64,000 nt of DNA, taken from NCBI GenBank assembly GCA_014549065.1, contig JACDOX010000007.1:1671621-1735620 (forward strand). Direction: 5' to 3'. The DNA is from Cardinalis cardinalis. Its lineage: Eukaryota > Chordata > Aves > Passeriformes > Cardinalidae. The notes beneath the pieces were generated by a model. That model had not been told where the DNA came from. It searched no databases and worked only from the letters and a program-made list of their open reading frames with translations. Positions 24,801-35,530 of the stretch are shown piece after piece (position 1 is the stretch's first letter; each line of letters starts with the position of its first letter). A program made the translations under genes and the position numbers.

Positions 24801-25916
24801 GTAATTTTAATTTTTGAGAGCAGAAATTGTTTTGTCTTTCAGTTAGTTTCTAGATTTGCATGCTATTAAGATTACCCAAGGTGCCAAACCCAAGAATTTG
24901 AAAGAAAAAAAAAATTGATTAAGTAGAAAGACTAGTATTTAATATATTCAATGTATAAGCTACAATTTAATTTAATTTCTTGATGCAAATATTTTCAGCA
25001 AGGGATTTTTGTGAAAATGGACTCCAGTACCTGATTTTAATTCACTCTTTAACTTTTAAATGAAAATTATAATACTATAAAGGTAAAAATTGGGTCAACT
25101 TAAATATTGGGTCAACTTCTTTGGTATTGATAGGGACACCCCAGTGCTATGTATTGCATGCAGCAGGAAAGGAAGGCACAGGGAGTGCTAAGCATGAGCC
25201 TGAACTTCCCATGGGCATTAATAATACATGCAGAATTGTGCTTACCCAGACATTCAAAGCATTGCAGTCACGGCCTTGAGCTGCTCCTACAGAATGATGC
25301 AGCAGAATTACAGCTGCTCCCTGTTCCCTGCAGCATTTATTCATGTTGTAAGCATTCAACAAGGGTAGGAGACCCGCTTTCCTACCTAACCCTAGGAGAA
25401 AATTCATTCCTGGAGAACTTCTTCTAATTCGGATTTTGGTTTTAAAAGCACATGTTTTAATGCCAAGAAAATTAATTATGGAAAGATCTTGCTATGACAG
25501 CCGCTATTGTGCTTTATGTTGTGGGATGTTTATGTGTTATTTTCATATGGATGCAAAGCAGATTATGAACTACAGTCATGTTTTATGAAATATTTATGGA
25601 AAATTAAGTAAAAAGCTGACTTCTTGGACTTCCTGTAATCAACATTATTACATATCCATTAATATTACATTATAAATATTACAATATTAATAATGAAACC
25701 ACAACCATGACTCAAGAATTAGTATGAACATGTTAAAGTCCTTGTTTAGATCCAGGACATTCTTGGATATATTCATTGGTATTTAAGGGAAATATGAAGT
25801 ACATGGCAAATTATTCCAATTTGATTGCCCAAGACATTGAAATATTACAAACATCAGAGTAAATGATAATGCATAAAACCTGCTCCTCTACTATTTTGTA
25901 ACAGGTAAGGTATTTT
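21893..25916. other. Unique A+T-rich stretch, no gene seen
   Basis: Holds a perfect hairpin (listed separately), a 17-bp tandem duplication at 25089-25118, and a possible old SINE remnant around 22990-23110 (weak). An 89-codon plus-strand frame (23618-23887) is unrecognised. Two overlapping frames on opposite strands at 25147-25427 (86 and 92 codons) lie in a G+C-richer patch and are likewise unrecognised. Confidence 0.5.
23487..23520. repeat. Perfect 15-bp inverted repeat with 4-base loop
   Basis: Arm 1 AAGAGTAGTATCAAA (23487-23501) is followed by loop CGGT and arm 2 TTTGATACTACTCTT (23506-23520), an exact reverse complement. No flanking T run makes it a bacterial-type terminator, and it is not at the edge of a known transposon. 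Confidence 0.95.
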
Positions 25917-25967
25917 ATTCCAGGTAAGGTCTCATGTAACAAATTCTCATGAGACCTTACCTGGAAT
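25917..25967. repeat. Perfect 20-bp inverted repeat at the 5' junction of a CR1
   Basis: Arm 1 is 25917-25936 (ATTCCAGGTAAGGTCTCATG) and arm 2 is 25948-25967 (CATGAGACCTTACCTGGAAT), with an 11-base spacer. Arm 2 is the start of recognisable CR1 sequence (GAGACC...CCTGGAATGCTGCATCCAG). Arm 1 is therefore an inverted copy of the element's own first bases, the pattern left by fold-back or strand switching during insertion or repair. Confidence 0.95.
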
Positions 25968-26460
25968 GCTGCATCCAGTTCTGGGACAGCCCTGGCAGAA
26001 GAAGGACATGGATTTACTGGAGTGAGTACAGAGGAGGCCACGATGATTAGAGGGGTGGAGCGCCTCTTACAAGAGCAAATGTGAACAAAATTGGAATAGT
26101 TCAGCCTGGAAAAGNGAAGGCTTTAGGGCGGCCTAATTGTGGCCCTCCAGTACCTGAAGGGAGCCTACAAGAAAAATGAAGAGGGACTTTGTACAAGAGC
26201 GTGTAGACACAGGACAAGGGGGAATGGTTACAAACTGAAAGGGCATCAGTTTAGACAGATTAAGGAACAAATTCCTACTGTGAAGGTTAACTGACACAGG
26301 TTACCCATGGAAGCTGGGGATGCCCCATCTTTGGAAGTTTTAAGGCCAGGATGGATGGAGCTCTGAGCAGCCTGGTCTAGTGGAAGGTGTCCGTGCCCAT
26401 GGCAATGAACCAGAAACCTTCAAGTTTGCTTCCAACACAGACCATTCTATGTTTCTATGA
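25948..26460 (+). mobile_element. CR1 LINE, 5'-truncated copy with complete 3' end
   Basis: CR1 blocks run in order: CTGGAATGCTGCATCCAGTTCTGGG near 25961, GAAGGACATGGATTTACTGGAGTGAGTACAGAGGAGG near 26001, TTCAGCCTGGAAAAG near 26100, GGCCCTCCAGTACCTGAAGGGAGCCTACAAGAAAAATG near 26142, and GACAAGGGGGAATGGTTACAAACTGAAAG near 26213. Then come GGATGCCCCATCTTTGGAAGTTTTAAGGCCAGG near 26318, CTGGTCTAGTGGAAGGTGTCC near 26371, and the tail CCATTCTATGTTTCTATGA ending at 26460. It covers the end of ORF2 and the 3' UTR and belongs to a different CR1 subfamily from the copy at 8060, judging by the GAGCCTACAAG block and ATTCTATG tail. Not functional. Confidence 0.95.
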
Positions 26461-29400
26461 AATCATGAAACACAATAAAGTACAATGAACAGGAATGGAT
26501 TAACATGACTTGGTCTAGCACAATGAGCTTGGTGTCTTTGTCATAGCAGAAACTCCATTTCACATTAATACATTAATCTGACATTAGACAAAAAGTATAA
26601 AAAGTCTGCGAGGAATAGAAATGCTAAATGAATAGAGGAATGTTAGTGTTTTTGTTTAAAAATGTTGATGTTTTTCAAATCATATAATCACAATATAATG
26701 TACATTTTGCAATCATCAAATTACTTTACAAATTACAAACTTATTGCCCCATCACACTGGAGAATCAGAGCTGTCATCTGGGGGAATAAAATATTTCCAA
26801 CCCTTATTAATGTAAGAGATTAAAAATGTGTCATCTGATTAAAAAGGTCATCTGTGTGCAAAGAGCCTGTGAGACATAAACTGCCTCAGACTATTTCAAC
26901 CATAGATGTCAGTGGATTTGTCAGGGAATGGGATATTTCTATTTCAAGAGATGGGGGAAAAAACCCCAAAACTGCAAGAGACACTGATTCCATCTTTATG
27001 CCCATTATGAGAAGCGGATGGTTTCTACAATTAAACTGAAATCTTTACTGCCAGTTTTCATTCTCCACTAAAACTTTCAAACAAATACTTAGATGTGTTC
27101 TTCAACTTTGTCACTCATGCCTTGGAAGAGGTCCCAGTAGATGTTAAAAATGCTACAGCTTCATCCTTTTCAAAATCTGTCACTAGAACGCACTTTTACC
27201 ATCACGTCTATAGGAGAAAATTGATATCTGTGGACAGTTTCCCTGTTCCATGGGTACTTTCTATCAGGCAGCCCTAGGATGTTTAGGTTCACAAATGTAA
27301 GCTTTTATCAGTCCCTTTTCAGAGAATTTACCTGAACCTGCCCACTGCTCTCCATTTTTTCTTCAAGGAGGACTGCTTTGCAGATATCTCCAGTATTTCT
27401 GGAAACAAACATGAGAGAAGACAAAGAGCAAGGATTCTTGTCACAGGCAGATAATTCAGGAAAATAAGGACTGCATCTGAAGAGAACAGCAGCAAAGGAG
27501 AAAGTGGACTGATGATGGGACTAGTGCTCCAGTTCTCGAGCACTCATGAAGAGAGGAAAGGAGTTTCTGAATTGTCTGACTTGAGTCTCTATTTTAACTA
27601 TTGAACTCAAGAAAAATAATGTAATAGAAAGATGTAATTGTGCTAAAAGGGTTTAGCAGTTGTGTATTTTTAGCGTAAATCACAATAATGCAGATATGAA
27701 AGAGATATGAAAGATGCTCTCAAAGACATAAATATTGCCACAAAATTTAGATGCGCTTCCTTTAAGTTTTTGTGGCAAGCATAAAACCATTACCATGGGA
27801 ATCTGTAAATTCTGTCAAAGATGCTTGAACTAGAAGTTCATTACAATGGGATTTAGACAAGAACTGTTCTCTACTCTACTTTTCTCTCAGCAATTCAGGT
27901 CCTAAAAGCGCAATTTTTATACATTAATCAATTTTCTTTGGAGACTTTAGTTTTTTAGTGCATTAAATATGTAGAATTAAATGACAGCAGTTGTTCAAAA
28001 CGTTAGGCCAGCAGTTGAGTTGTGTTTCAGTATGTTTCCTAATTGTACAGAAAAGTTACACACTCTGTTATCAGAATAATACTCTTGAAGACTGAAGGTT
28101 TGGCCATTTGCATCAGCTGTGTTCTAGCTGTGATTCCTCAGCTGGCTGTTTGACTATTCCCTGCCTATCACTTCTCCATGTACTGCCACTTCATGTCATT
28201 TCAATTTGATGAGTGCATATTTCTTTCATTTTTATGTATACCTGGTTTTGCATGCTTTTTTTCCCCTTTTCATATGTCTCTTTTTCACATGACACTTCAT
28301 TCCATTTATTTTGCTCTCTTCACCTGTATCATTCCAGATGAATCCTTCAGATGCTGAAGAAAAACCTTCCGAATTAAATCTCGCTCATATTGCAGATAGC
28401 ACAGATTAGCCTCCAGCACCATAACTCACTAACTACTTATTCCTGTGCCATGCTTGTGTTTTTAACAAATAGGTTCTCCTGAAAAGCTAAATGTTCCGTT
28501 TCTGGAGAATTAATGCCTGGGGACCAATCTTTTCTCTATCATTTGAAATGAAGTTGTAGTGGTGCATATAGGATTCAGCCATCAGATATAAATCAACATG
28601 TCCAGACACTTTGACTTCAGAAGCTGAAAACAAAGTGATTGAATTTTGCTTTTAGAATAACTTATAATTCTTAGGAGCCCCAAAATACAAGAGTATATTC
28701 CTATGGTCCTAATGGTACTAATTAGTGTACTTGTCACTGTGATTGGTTTCTTTGGATCATTTTAATACAGCTTGTATGATGGATTTGCCTTTGTGATATT
28801 TATTTGAAACAAGGGTGGTGTAGATTTGAAATTTATTAGGTTGGCAATCATTGTACTAAATGCAGGACTTCTCTATAACAGTTAGAAATTAAAGACGAAC
28901 AAAGAGGACGTATAAAGAAAAGAACCAAGAGACATGGAATGTAATCACCAATTTTGCATAGAAAACATGTTTTATGATATAAAGTTGTTGCTTTGAAATT
29001 TTTAACTCCAGTAAGTGATCTGTTTATAATCAGAAGACTTTCTTTTGTCACCACATATTAATTATAAATTGTTGCCAAGACAGGCTGCAGGATGCATGCA
29101 TTGCATTGAGAGCTGACATAGTGTTGAGGAAACTTAAAAAAAAAGTATTTTACCTAAAATAATAATGTATGGAAAACTGAAAACTCATGCACAGTTTTAA
29201 TGAGGAATTTAAAAAGTAAGACTTTCAAAAGATGGGGTCCTGAAAGGATAGATTACTAGCTTATTTTGTAGGATTTCTACGCTGATTTATTTAATTAACT
29301 CACCTCCTGTGGAAGACATTTGCTAAACAATTAATTTTGACTTTGAGGAACAAAAGTATAACATTAATGGTTTATAAATTAGGAGCCTCACCATGGCAAC

Positions 29401-32400
29401 CTAAAAAGGAATCAGTTCTTCAGACTTGTCAGATCTCCCACAGCTGCTACTGTTGCTCAGGAGAAACCTGCTGTCTCAACTTATTGTGCTTTTGGACTTA
29501 TTTCTGAAGGTCAGACCATGGTTTTTAGGATGACAGTCAAGGTTCTTTCCTCTTAAAAATAAGAGAATTAGTGATACTCCCAGGAAGAGGCAAAAAAAAA
29601 AAAAAATCCAATATGTGTTGCTATTGTTGGGGTTGGAGTTATTATAATACGAAAAATAATTAGAGTATAAAATTCAGCACCTTGGGAGATTGCAAAGAAC
29701 TGGCAGAATTTCAACAAGTACTTAGAAAAAATTAGAACCTTTGATCATAACTTGCTTCTTCGCAACAGAAACAATTTACTAGTGATGGCCCAGCAGAGAG
29801 GTAGCGGTGATAGCACCTAAAACAAGGAAAAATGAGTCTGGGTTCATTAACAAACTGTTCAGGTATGTGATGCACTGCCATGCAGGCTGGATGGCAGATG
29901 GATCTTAAAGAAATCAAACTGAGCAAGTTGTTGAATGACAAGAAAAACATGAGAAGAGATATTGAATTTTTTTTTCTTTTTAATGGATATTGGTGCTGGT
30001 AGTCAAGCTTTAGAAGAAAATGAACCATAGAAATTTCACTATAAATATCTGCTCAAAAAATAACACAAAATAGTCTCTGTCAAAGAAAATTATTTCATTT
30101 CCCCCAAACAAAATTATTTCATTTCATTATCTCTGGGTTTTTTTAATGCAAGTACTGCACAAAGAGTGTTCATAGATGTGAGGTCAGTACTCCCAAATCA
30201 GGTAACTGCATATCTTAGTCATATCAATCAAGGGAGAGGAAGCCAGTTTCCAGAGAAAGAATGTATTTGGGAAAAAAACCCCAAACGATTTATATTGCTT
30301 GGAGGATTTATTGCTGATGAATGTACAGATCCCAGATGATAGTCAATAAATACATCCGTAAAGAAAAAAAACGAGTGCAAAATTAGTTTTCTGCTTTTAT
30401 TTATAGATAGCTGAAGTATCTACCTGTGTAGAAAGAATGCCTTGTTCAATGTCAGAAGTGAAATCTGTGACATTTCCAGAAATGAAATCTTGATTTTATG
30501 TGTCACACTAGAGCCTCAAAAAAAGACCCATACAGTTCTGTAAATATTAAATTTCTTCAATACCCAAAACTTTCAGGTTTTAGTATTTTTAAAGACAGTC
30601 TTAGAAACAGGGAAAAGAATGCCATTGTTAACAAGGTCAGTTGCAAGAAAATCAGCTGATTTACACATTTCTTCAGAAAATGCCAAGAGTGCACTGTAAT
30701 AGAGGTGTAATTTACCACAGTCTGTAGGCACTTTTCTTCATGTCATTCAAAATTTCCTCCTGCCCCCATTTTGCTTTTTTATCTTGCAATAGCAGCCAGG
30801 AAGGGAAATGAACTTCCAAATTTATCTGACTGTGTAGTTGTACTAGATTCAAGTGGCTCCAGTGATTTGATGTGGCATGTTGATTACAGTCACATCACAA
30901 GGAGAATAAGACTCAGAGGGAAAAATGTTGTTTCTTTCACAGAAACTATGTATCTTAGTGTATAAATCAGAATAAGCATACAGAAGTTGTTTTGTTATAT
31001 AATCATATTGCATCGCTATTATATCTGTTTGACAAAAGCTGGAAATAAGCTGTGATTGTAAGAAAGAGTTTCAGTGAAATAACATTACTAACTTTATCCT
31101 CATTTCACCTTTACTGAAATAGAATAAATTCCGTGAGTAATACATCTGCAATACATGATTCTTTGAAAGTTTCAGAATAACTTACTCTGCATGAGCTTTT
31201 TTACATAATTCCTTTTGAAATATTGTAGAGAATAAATAAACGTATTTATGCCTAACAATGTTTGTAATAGGTGTATTGGAACATGCCAGTAGCTCACCAA
31301 GAGAATGAAGCCAGACCTTTGCTGTGGTAAGAAAATTTTCTCTTTATTTAACACTGACAAGTTGTATGGTATTTTTGATAATGGAGAGAAGAAGTGGTAC
31401 AGTGTAGCACATGCAAAATGCTGTGACCGTTCTTGATTTTGTGAAGCTGATGAGCAAGGCTAGATTAAAGAGAAACCTGTGTTTCACCTTCATTGCAACA
31501 GTGTCAAAATAGTATCCAGCATACTTTGGAATCACCCTAATGAAGAATATTATCATTTTCTATAGTATTTTCCTATTTCCAGTAGTAAAATCCAATCCCA
31601 CCGNTAGATAATATTCTATTTTTAAGGTTTATAACTGAAGAGATTAAGAGAAATATTTGCAAATTTCAGAAACATCCTGAAATTTACAGTTTAAAAAATG
31701 TTTGGTTTATAATTTTGAATAAGAACATCCCACAACTGAAGATTTAGAAGCTATTCTCAAAAAGTGAAGAAATTTATGACTGGAACATCTATATTAGCAT
31801 GCTTGATTCATCAGAATTTATAACAGTATTAAAATTATCAAATAGATCAACAAGCTAAGTTAATGCTTTTTTGTTTGAGCAATTAGAAAATTAGTTCCCA
31901 TAACTTTGGAGATGATAAAAGTCTCCCATTGCGTTTGCTTGTATCTTTTCCAGCCCTTCAGTTTTATGTCCTTGCTTCATTCTCTGTACAAATTTGTACC
32001 TAATGGTACATATATTCAATTCCATTTTTAGAACACAGGAATCCATGTACAAACATTTTGCTAGCTATTTTGCCACACCAAGAAAAGAGAAGTTTCTCAG
32101 TATTCAACAGTATCCAGTCCCTGAAAATTCAAAGTTTGTTAAAAGTGGTAACATTTTCAAATATGGACAGGCTACACAGAAGTGCTCCTACTCAGGTGAT
32201 GCGGTCACACGTCNGAGTCCAGCCAAAGCAAGCTATTTCCCATTACACTTTCTGACTTAGCTGGCTCTACTTTATTTTACATGTTGGCATGTAAANGCAT
32301 GTTGACAATCGTGGCACAGACCTAGAACTGGGAGAAGAAAGCTGTTCTGACTAGTAGGCTCTACTTTTCTATANTCACAGAGAAAGGAGGAGGATTCTGT

Positions 32401-33548
32401 TGGAAAGCTAATTTATGTTAATTCTATTAAAGTGCAGCATCTCTCTATTTCTTGTTCAAAGAGAAAAAAAACGTTGTTAATCATAAGCAGCCTGTCTTCC
32501 TGCCTGAGTAATCTCTACTGTGAAACACTTCAGCTGTGGATTTTGTTTTGTTGATTAGGAAAAGTAACAGAGGAAACAGAAGGGACATGATATGAACATG
32601 CACCTTTTGTCTAACCTGTTCTTATAATTTCTNTGTTTTATATTATGGAGTACCAATTTGTTTTTCACCAAGCTCAGACTTTGTGGATCTTGAAAACAAA
32701 ATGTTGATTAGTTCCTTTTAGTTTCCTTTTGACAGATCTGAGATGAGTTTCTAGGCAGGGTAGAAAACATGTCTCAGAGGCATCTCTCCAGCTTACCTGC
32801 TTTTTGTCATTGCCAAACAGGAAGTACCTATGGTCTGTTTTAAACATTCTAGAACAAAAAATAGCACTAACACATGGATATTAAGGGTGCGTGGTGAAGC
32901 AATTATCTGTATTCTGCTCTCAGGGCATCCAGGTGTTTCAGCCCTTTGAGTTACTCCCTACATCACATATTCCTTGTATGACATAGATCTGGACTAAAGA
33001 AACTCCCCAGTTATTACTGAGTTATGGATGAGAAACAATAATTCATCAGGAAATTCATATTCCATGGCCTTTCTACAGCACTTTAAATGAATNTGTCTTC
33101 AGGCAGCAATGTAAAGTCACTCCATCACAAGTCATATGTCAATATTGTTACTTAAATGGGTCCTCTCCTCATACCAACACATGGCTACATAACTTATTTG
33201 AAGTATCTTTAAATAAAAGACAGCAGCTTCAGGTGAACACCAAAGGGGGAAAATCACTGATACATTGACAAAAGCTTTTTAGACCATTTTTGCCTGAGTG
33301 ATCTGGTCTGTGGTTCTCCTTAACTGTTCCTGCTTGGCCATAAATTTGCTTGGAGATTCCAAAGCTTACTCGCAGAAAATGTGAATGAAGGTGGCTGATG
33401 TTCCCTTCCTCTACTCATATCCATGAGTGGCTGCAGGGACAGGGCAGCTGCAGGGCTAGAAGCTGCTCTCTGAACTCACTCTAAGAAGCCTGATTTTTTA
33501 ACATCACCACATAAGACATAAAAGCTTTTGCCAGCACTTTAGTTTTAG
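26461..33548. other. Long unique A+T-rich stretch, no gene seen
   Basis: About 7 kb with no recognised repeat family and no supported gene. The largest frames (29732-30028 minus, 98 codons; 31994-32260 plus, 88 codons) show no domain. A 24-bp-period duplication of AAAATTATTTCATTTC lies at 30086-30125 and an A14 run near 29591. The segment around 27330-27540 is slightly G+C-richer and unexplained. Confidence 0.5.
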
Positions 33549-33584
33549 TTTCCATGTAGAAAACAATACTTTTCTACATGGAAA
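33549..33584. repeat. Perfect 15-bp inverted repeat with 6-base loop
   Basis: Arm 1 TTTCCATGTAGAAAA (33549-33563), loop CAATAC, arm 2 TTTTCTACATGGAAA (33570-33584), an exact reverse complement. Similar in size to the hairpin at 23487 but unrelated in sequence. Confidence 0.95.
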
Positions 33585-34919
33585 GATNCTGCACTGTGGG
33601 AAAGCAGAATGTCCTGGCTTGCTACATCATTATCATCATCATCATCATCGTGATTTTCCAAGTTACAGTCCAATGCCTTTCCCAGAAGATGATGGCTGAA
33701 AAAAATCTACAACACTCACTACCAGGCTTTCTGTTAAGTGAACAACACAAACCCTAATTCTAGTGCATTTTCTTTGCAGCAGTCGAGTTAGTTTCTACTT
33801 GAGTTCCTGTGCTAGTTTTCCTCTTTCCTTTTCCACTTTTCCTCATTATTTTCCCAGTATGAGCATTTTTGTTCTGCTTATTTAACATGAAAAAACTTTA
33901 TTAGTAAAGTTGGCGCAAAGAAGAGTTTTCAAAAAAGTCTGAACACATCACTGCCAGGTTCTAAAAATGCACAATGTGATGCTGCCATTCATTTAGATCC
34001 ATTCAAAACTGGAAATTAGAAAACTTTTNTTTGTGTGCATGTTTGCATGAATGCATTGTGTGCATATACAAATATCCAGCTAGCTAGCTGGGTAGATATG
34101 CATATATTTCTTTTTCATGGCTGTGAACTTACTGCTTCATGATGCAAATTGTCCATGGTGAGAAATGCTATTTTAAAGAGAATGAGAATGCAGACAAATA
34201 ATTCTTCACCTTTAAATTTCTTACATCTATTTTTGTCTCACCTTCTTGTCTTCCATGCAGCTCATATACAGAAGAGGTTTTTTTTTCCTCAAGTATTTAA
34301 AATAGTGCTATCAAAAACAAGCCTTAACTTTTAGGAATGTAGAAATCAGCAGTTTTCCTAAATTACTTTAATTCTCTGGAGATCCCCAACTCTACCTTTT
34401 CCCCCTCCTTGTTCTTGCTGTCTTTGTTAACTTCCATTTAACTGAGTGATAGCTTTAATAAACACTGAACTCAGTCACAGGTTGAAATTGCACATGGAAA
34501 GGAAAAAAGGCATTGGTTAACTTTGTTTTAAATGCCAGCCTTCTAATCATGGGTGGCACATATTCCTTTAATATTTCAATGCCTTGCTACATCTGTACAT
34601 CTATCAGTCTGCAGTTTGCTGTCAATGACTTTCTGCCACATAGTGATTTGTCAAGTAAGCCTTTCACAGAATCTTGTAAAGCTCTTTCAGAGGTGCATAT
34701 AAGGCTCTCTAAAATGCAGAGCAGACAGCAACTTCATGACTGAATTAGTGGCTTTAAAGGGAACAAAGGAAAATCAAGAGATTGTTTAAGAAGATAAGGG
34801 TTAGGGTTAATTCTATATTACATAGTTGGCTATACTTAGACACAGAGAGTAGTGGCATTGAACTTCACTAGTTTTGGCCTGGATATCAGCTTTACCGTGT
34901 ATGGTAACCCAGAGCATGG
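33585..34919. other. Unique stretch with an (ATC)n microsatellite, no gene seen
   Basis: The microsatellite CATCATTATC(ATC)n lies at 33625-33649. A short TTAGGGTTA near 34799 is a single telomere-like motif and not an array. No coding region is supported. Confidence 0.55.
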
Positions 34920-35530
34920 TATCATAGAACCATGGAATGCTTTGCATTAGAAGGGAAATTGAAAGATCCTCTAGTTCCAACCCTATTGCCATGGGATGGG
35001 CAGGAACACCTTCCACTAGACCAGAGTGCTCAGAGCCCCTTTCAGCCTGGCCTTAAACACTCACAAAGATGGGGCATCCACAACTTCTCTGGGTAACATA
35101 TTCCAGTGCTTCACTACCCTTACAGTCAAGAATTTCTTCACAATATCTACTCTAAACTGATNGTCTTTCAGTTTGAATCCANTCTCCCTTGTCCTATACC
35201 ATGCTCTGGTAAATAGTCTCCATCTTTTCTACAGGTTCCCTTCAGATATTGGAGGGGTGCAATTAGGTCACCCTAAAGCCTTCTCATTTCCAGGTCGAAC
35301 AACTCCAGTTCTGTTTGCCTATGTTCCATCTCTCTCACTATCTTGGTGGTCCTTCTCTGGCTCACTCCAACAGGNCCATGTCTTTCCTGTACTGAGGACC
35401 CTCAAGCTGGAAGCAGTCCAGGACACGTTTTGCTTTCTGAGCTGCAAGTGCACAGTGCTGGATCACGTGCAGCCTTTCACTCACCAGGACTTCCATTTCT
35501 TCCTCAGCAAGGCTGCTTTTGATACTATAA
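34920..35530 (-). mobile_element. CR1 LINE, minus strand, with internal deletion
   Basis: The left edge is the CR1 3' end in reverse (ATCATAGAACCATGGAATG), followed by CTAGTTCCAACCCTATTGCCATGGG, CACCTTCCACTAGACCAGAGTGCTCAGAGCCCC, GGCCTTAAACACTCACAAAGATGGGGCATCC and GGTTCCCTTCAGATATTGGAGGGG. On the minus strand near 35440, codons read CALAAQKAKRVLDC, the normal CR1 ORF2 C-terminal motif (CALAAQKANRILGC). This jumps directly to LEGPQYRKDM; the consensus bases usually between the two (about 120) are missing. The minus-strand frame 35362-35661 thus has a CR1-derived C-terminal half and an unrelated N-terminal half. The element ends at about 35530. Confidence 0.92.

Noticed and set aside
34799..34809. 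Interstitial telomere repeat
   Set aside because: Only a single TTAGGGTTA; no array.
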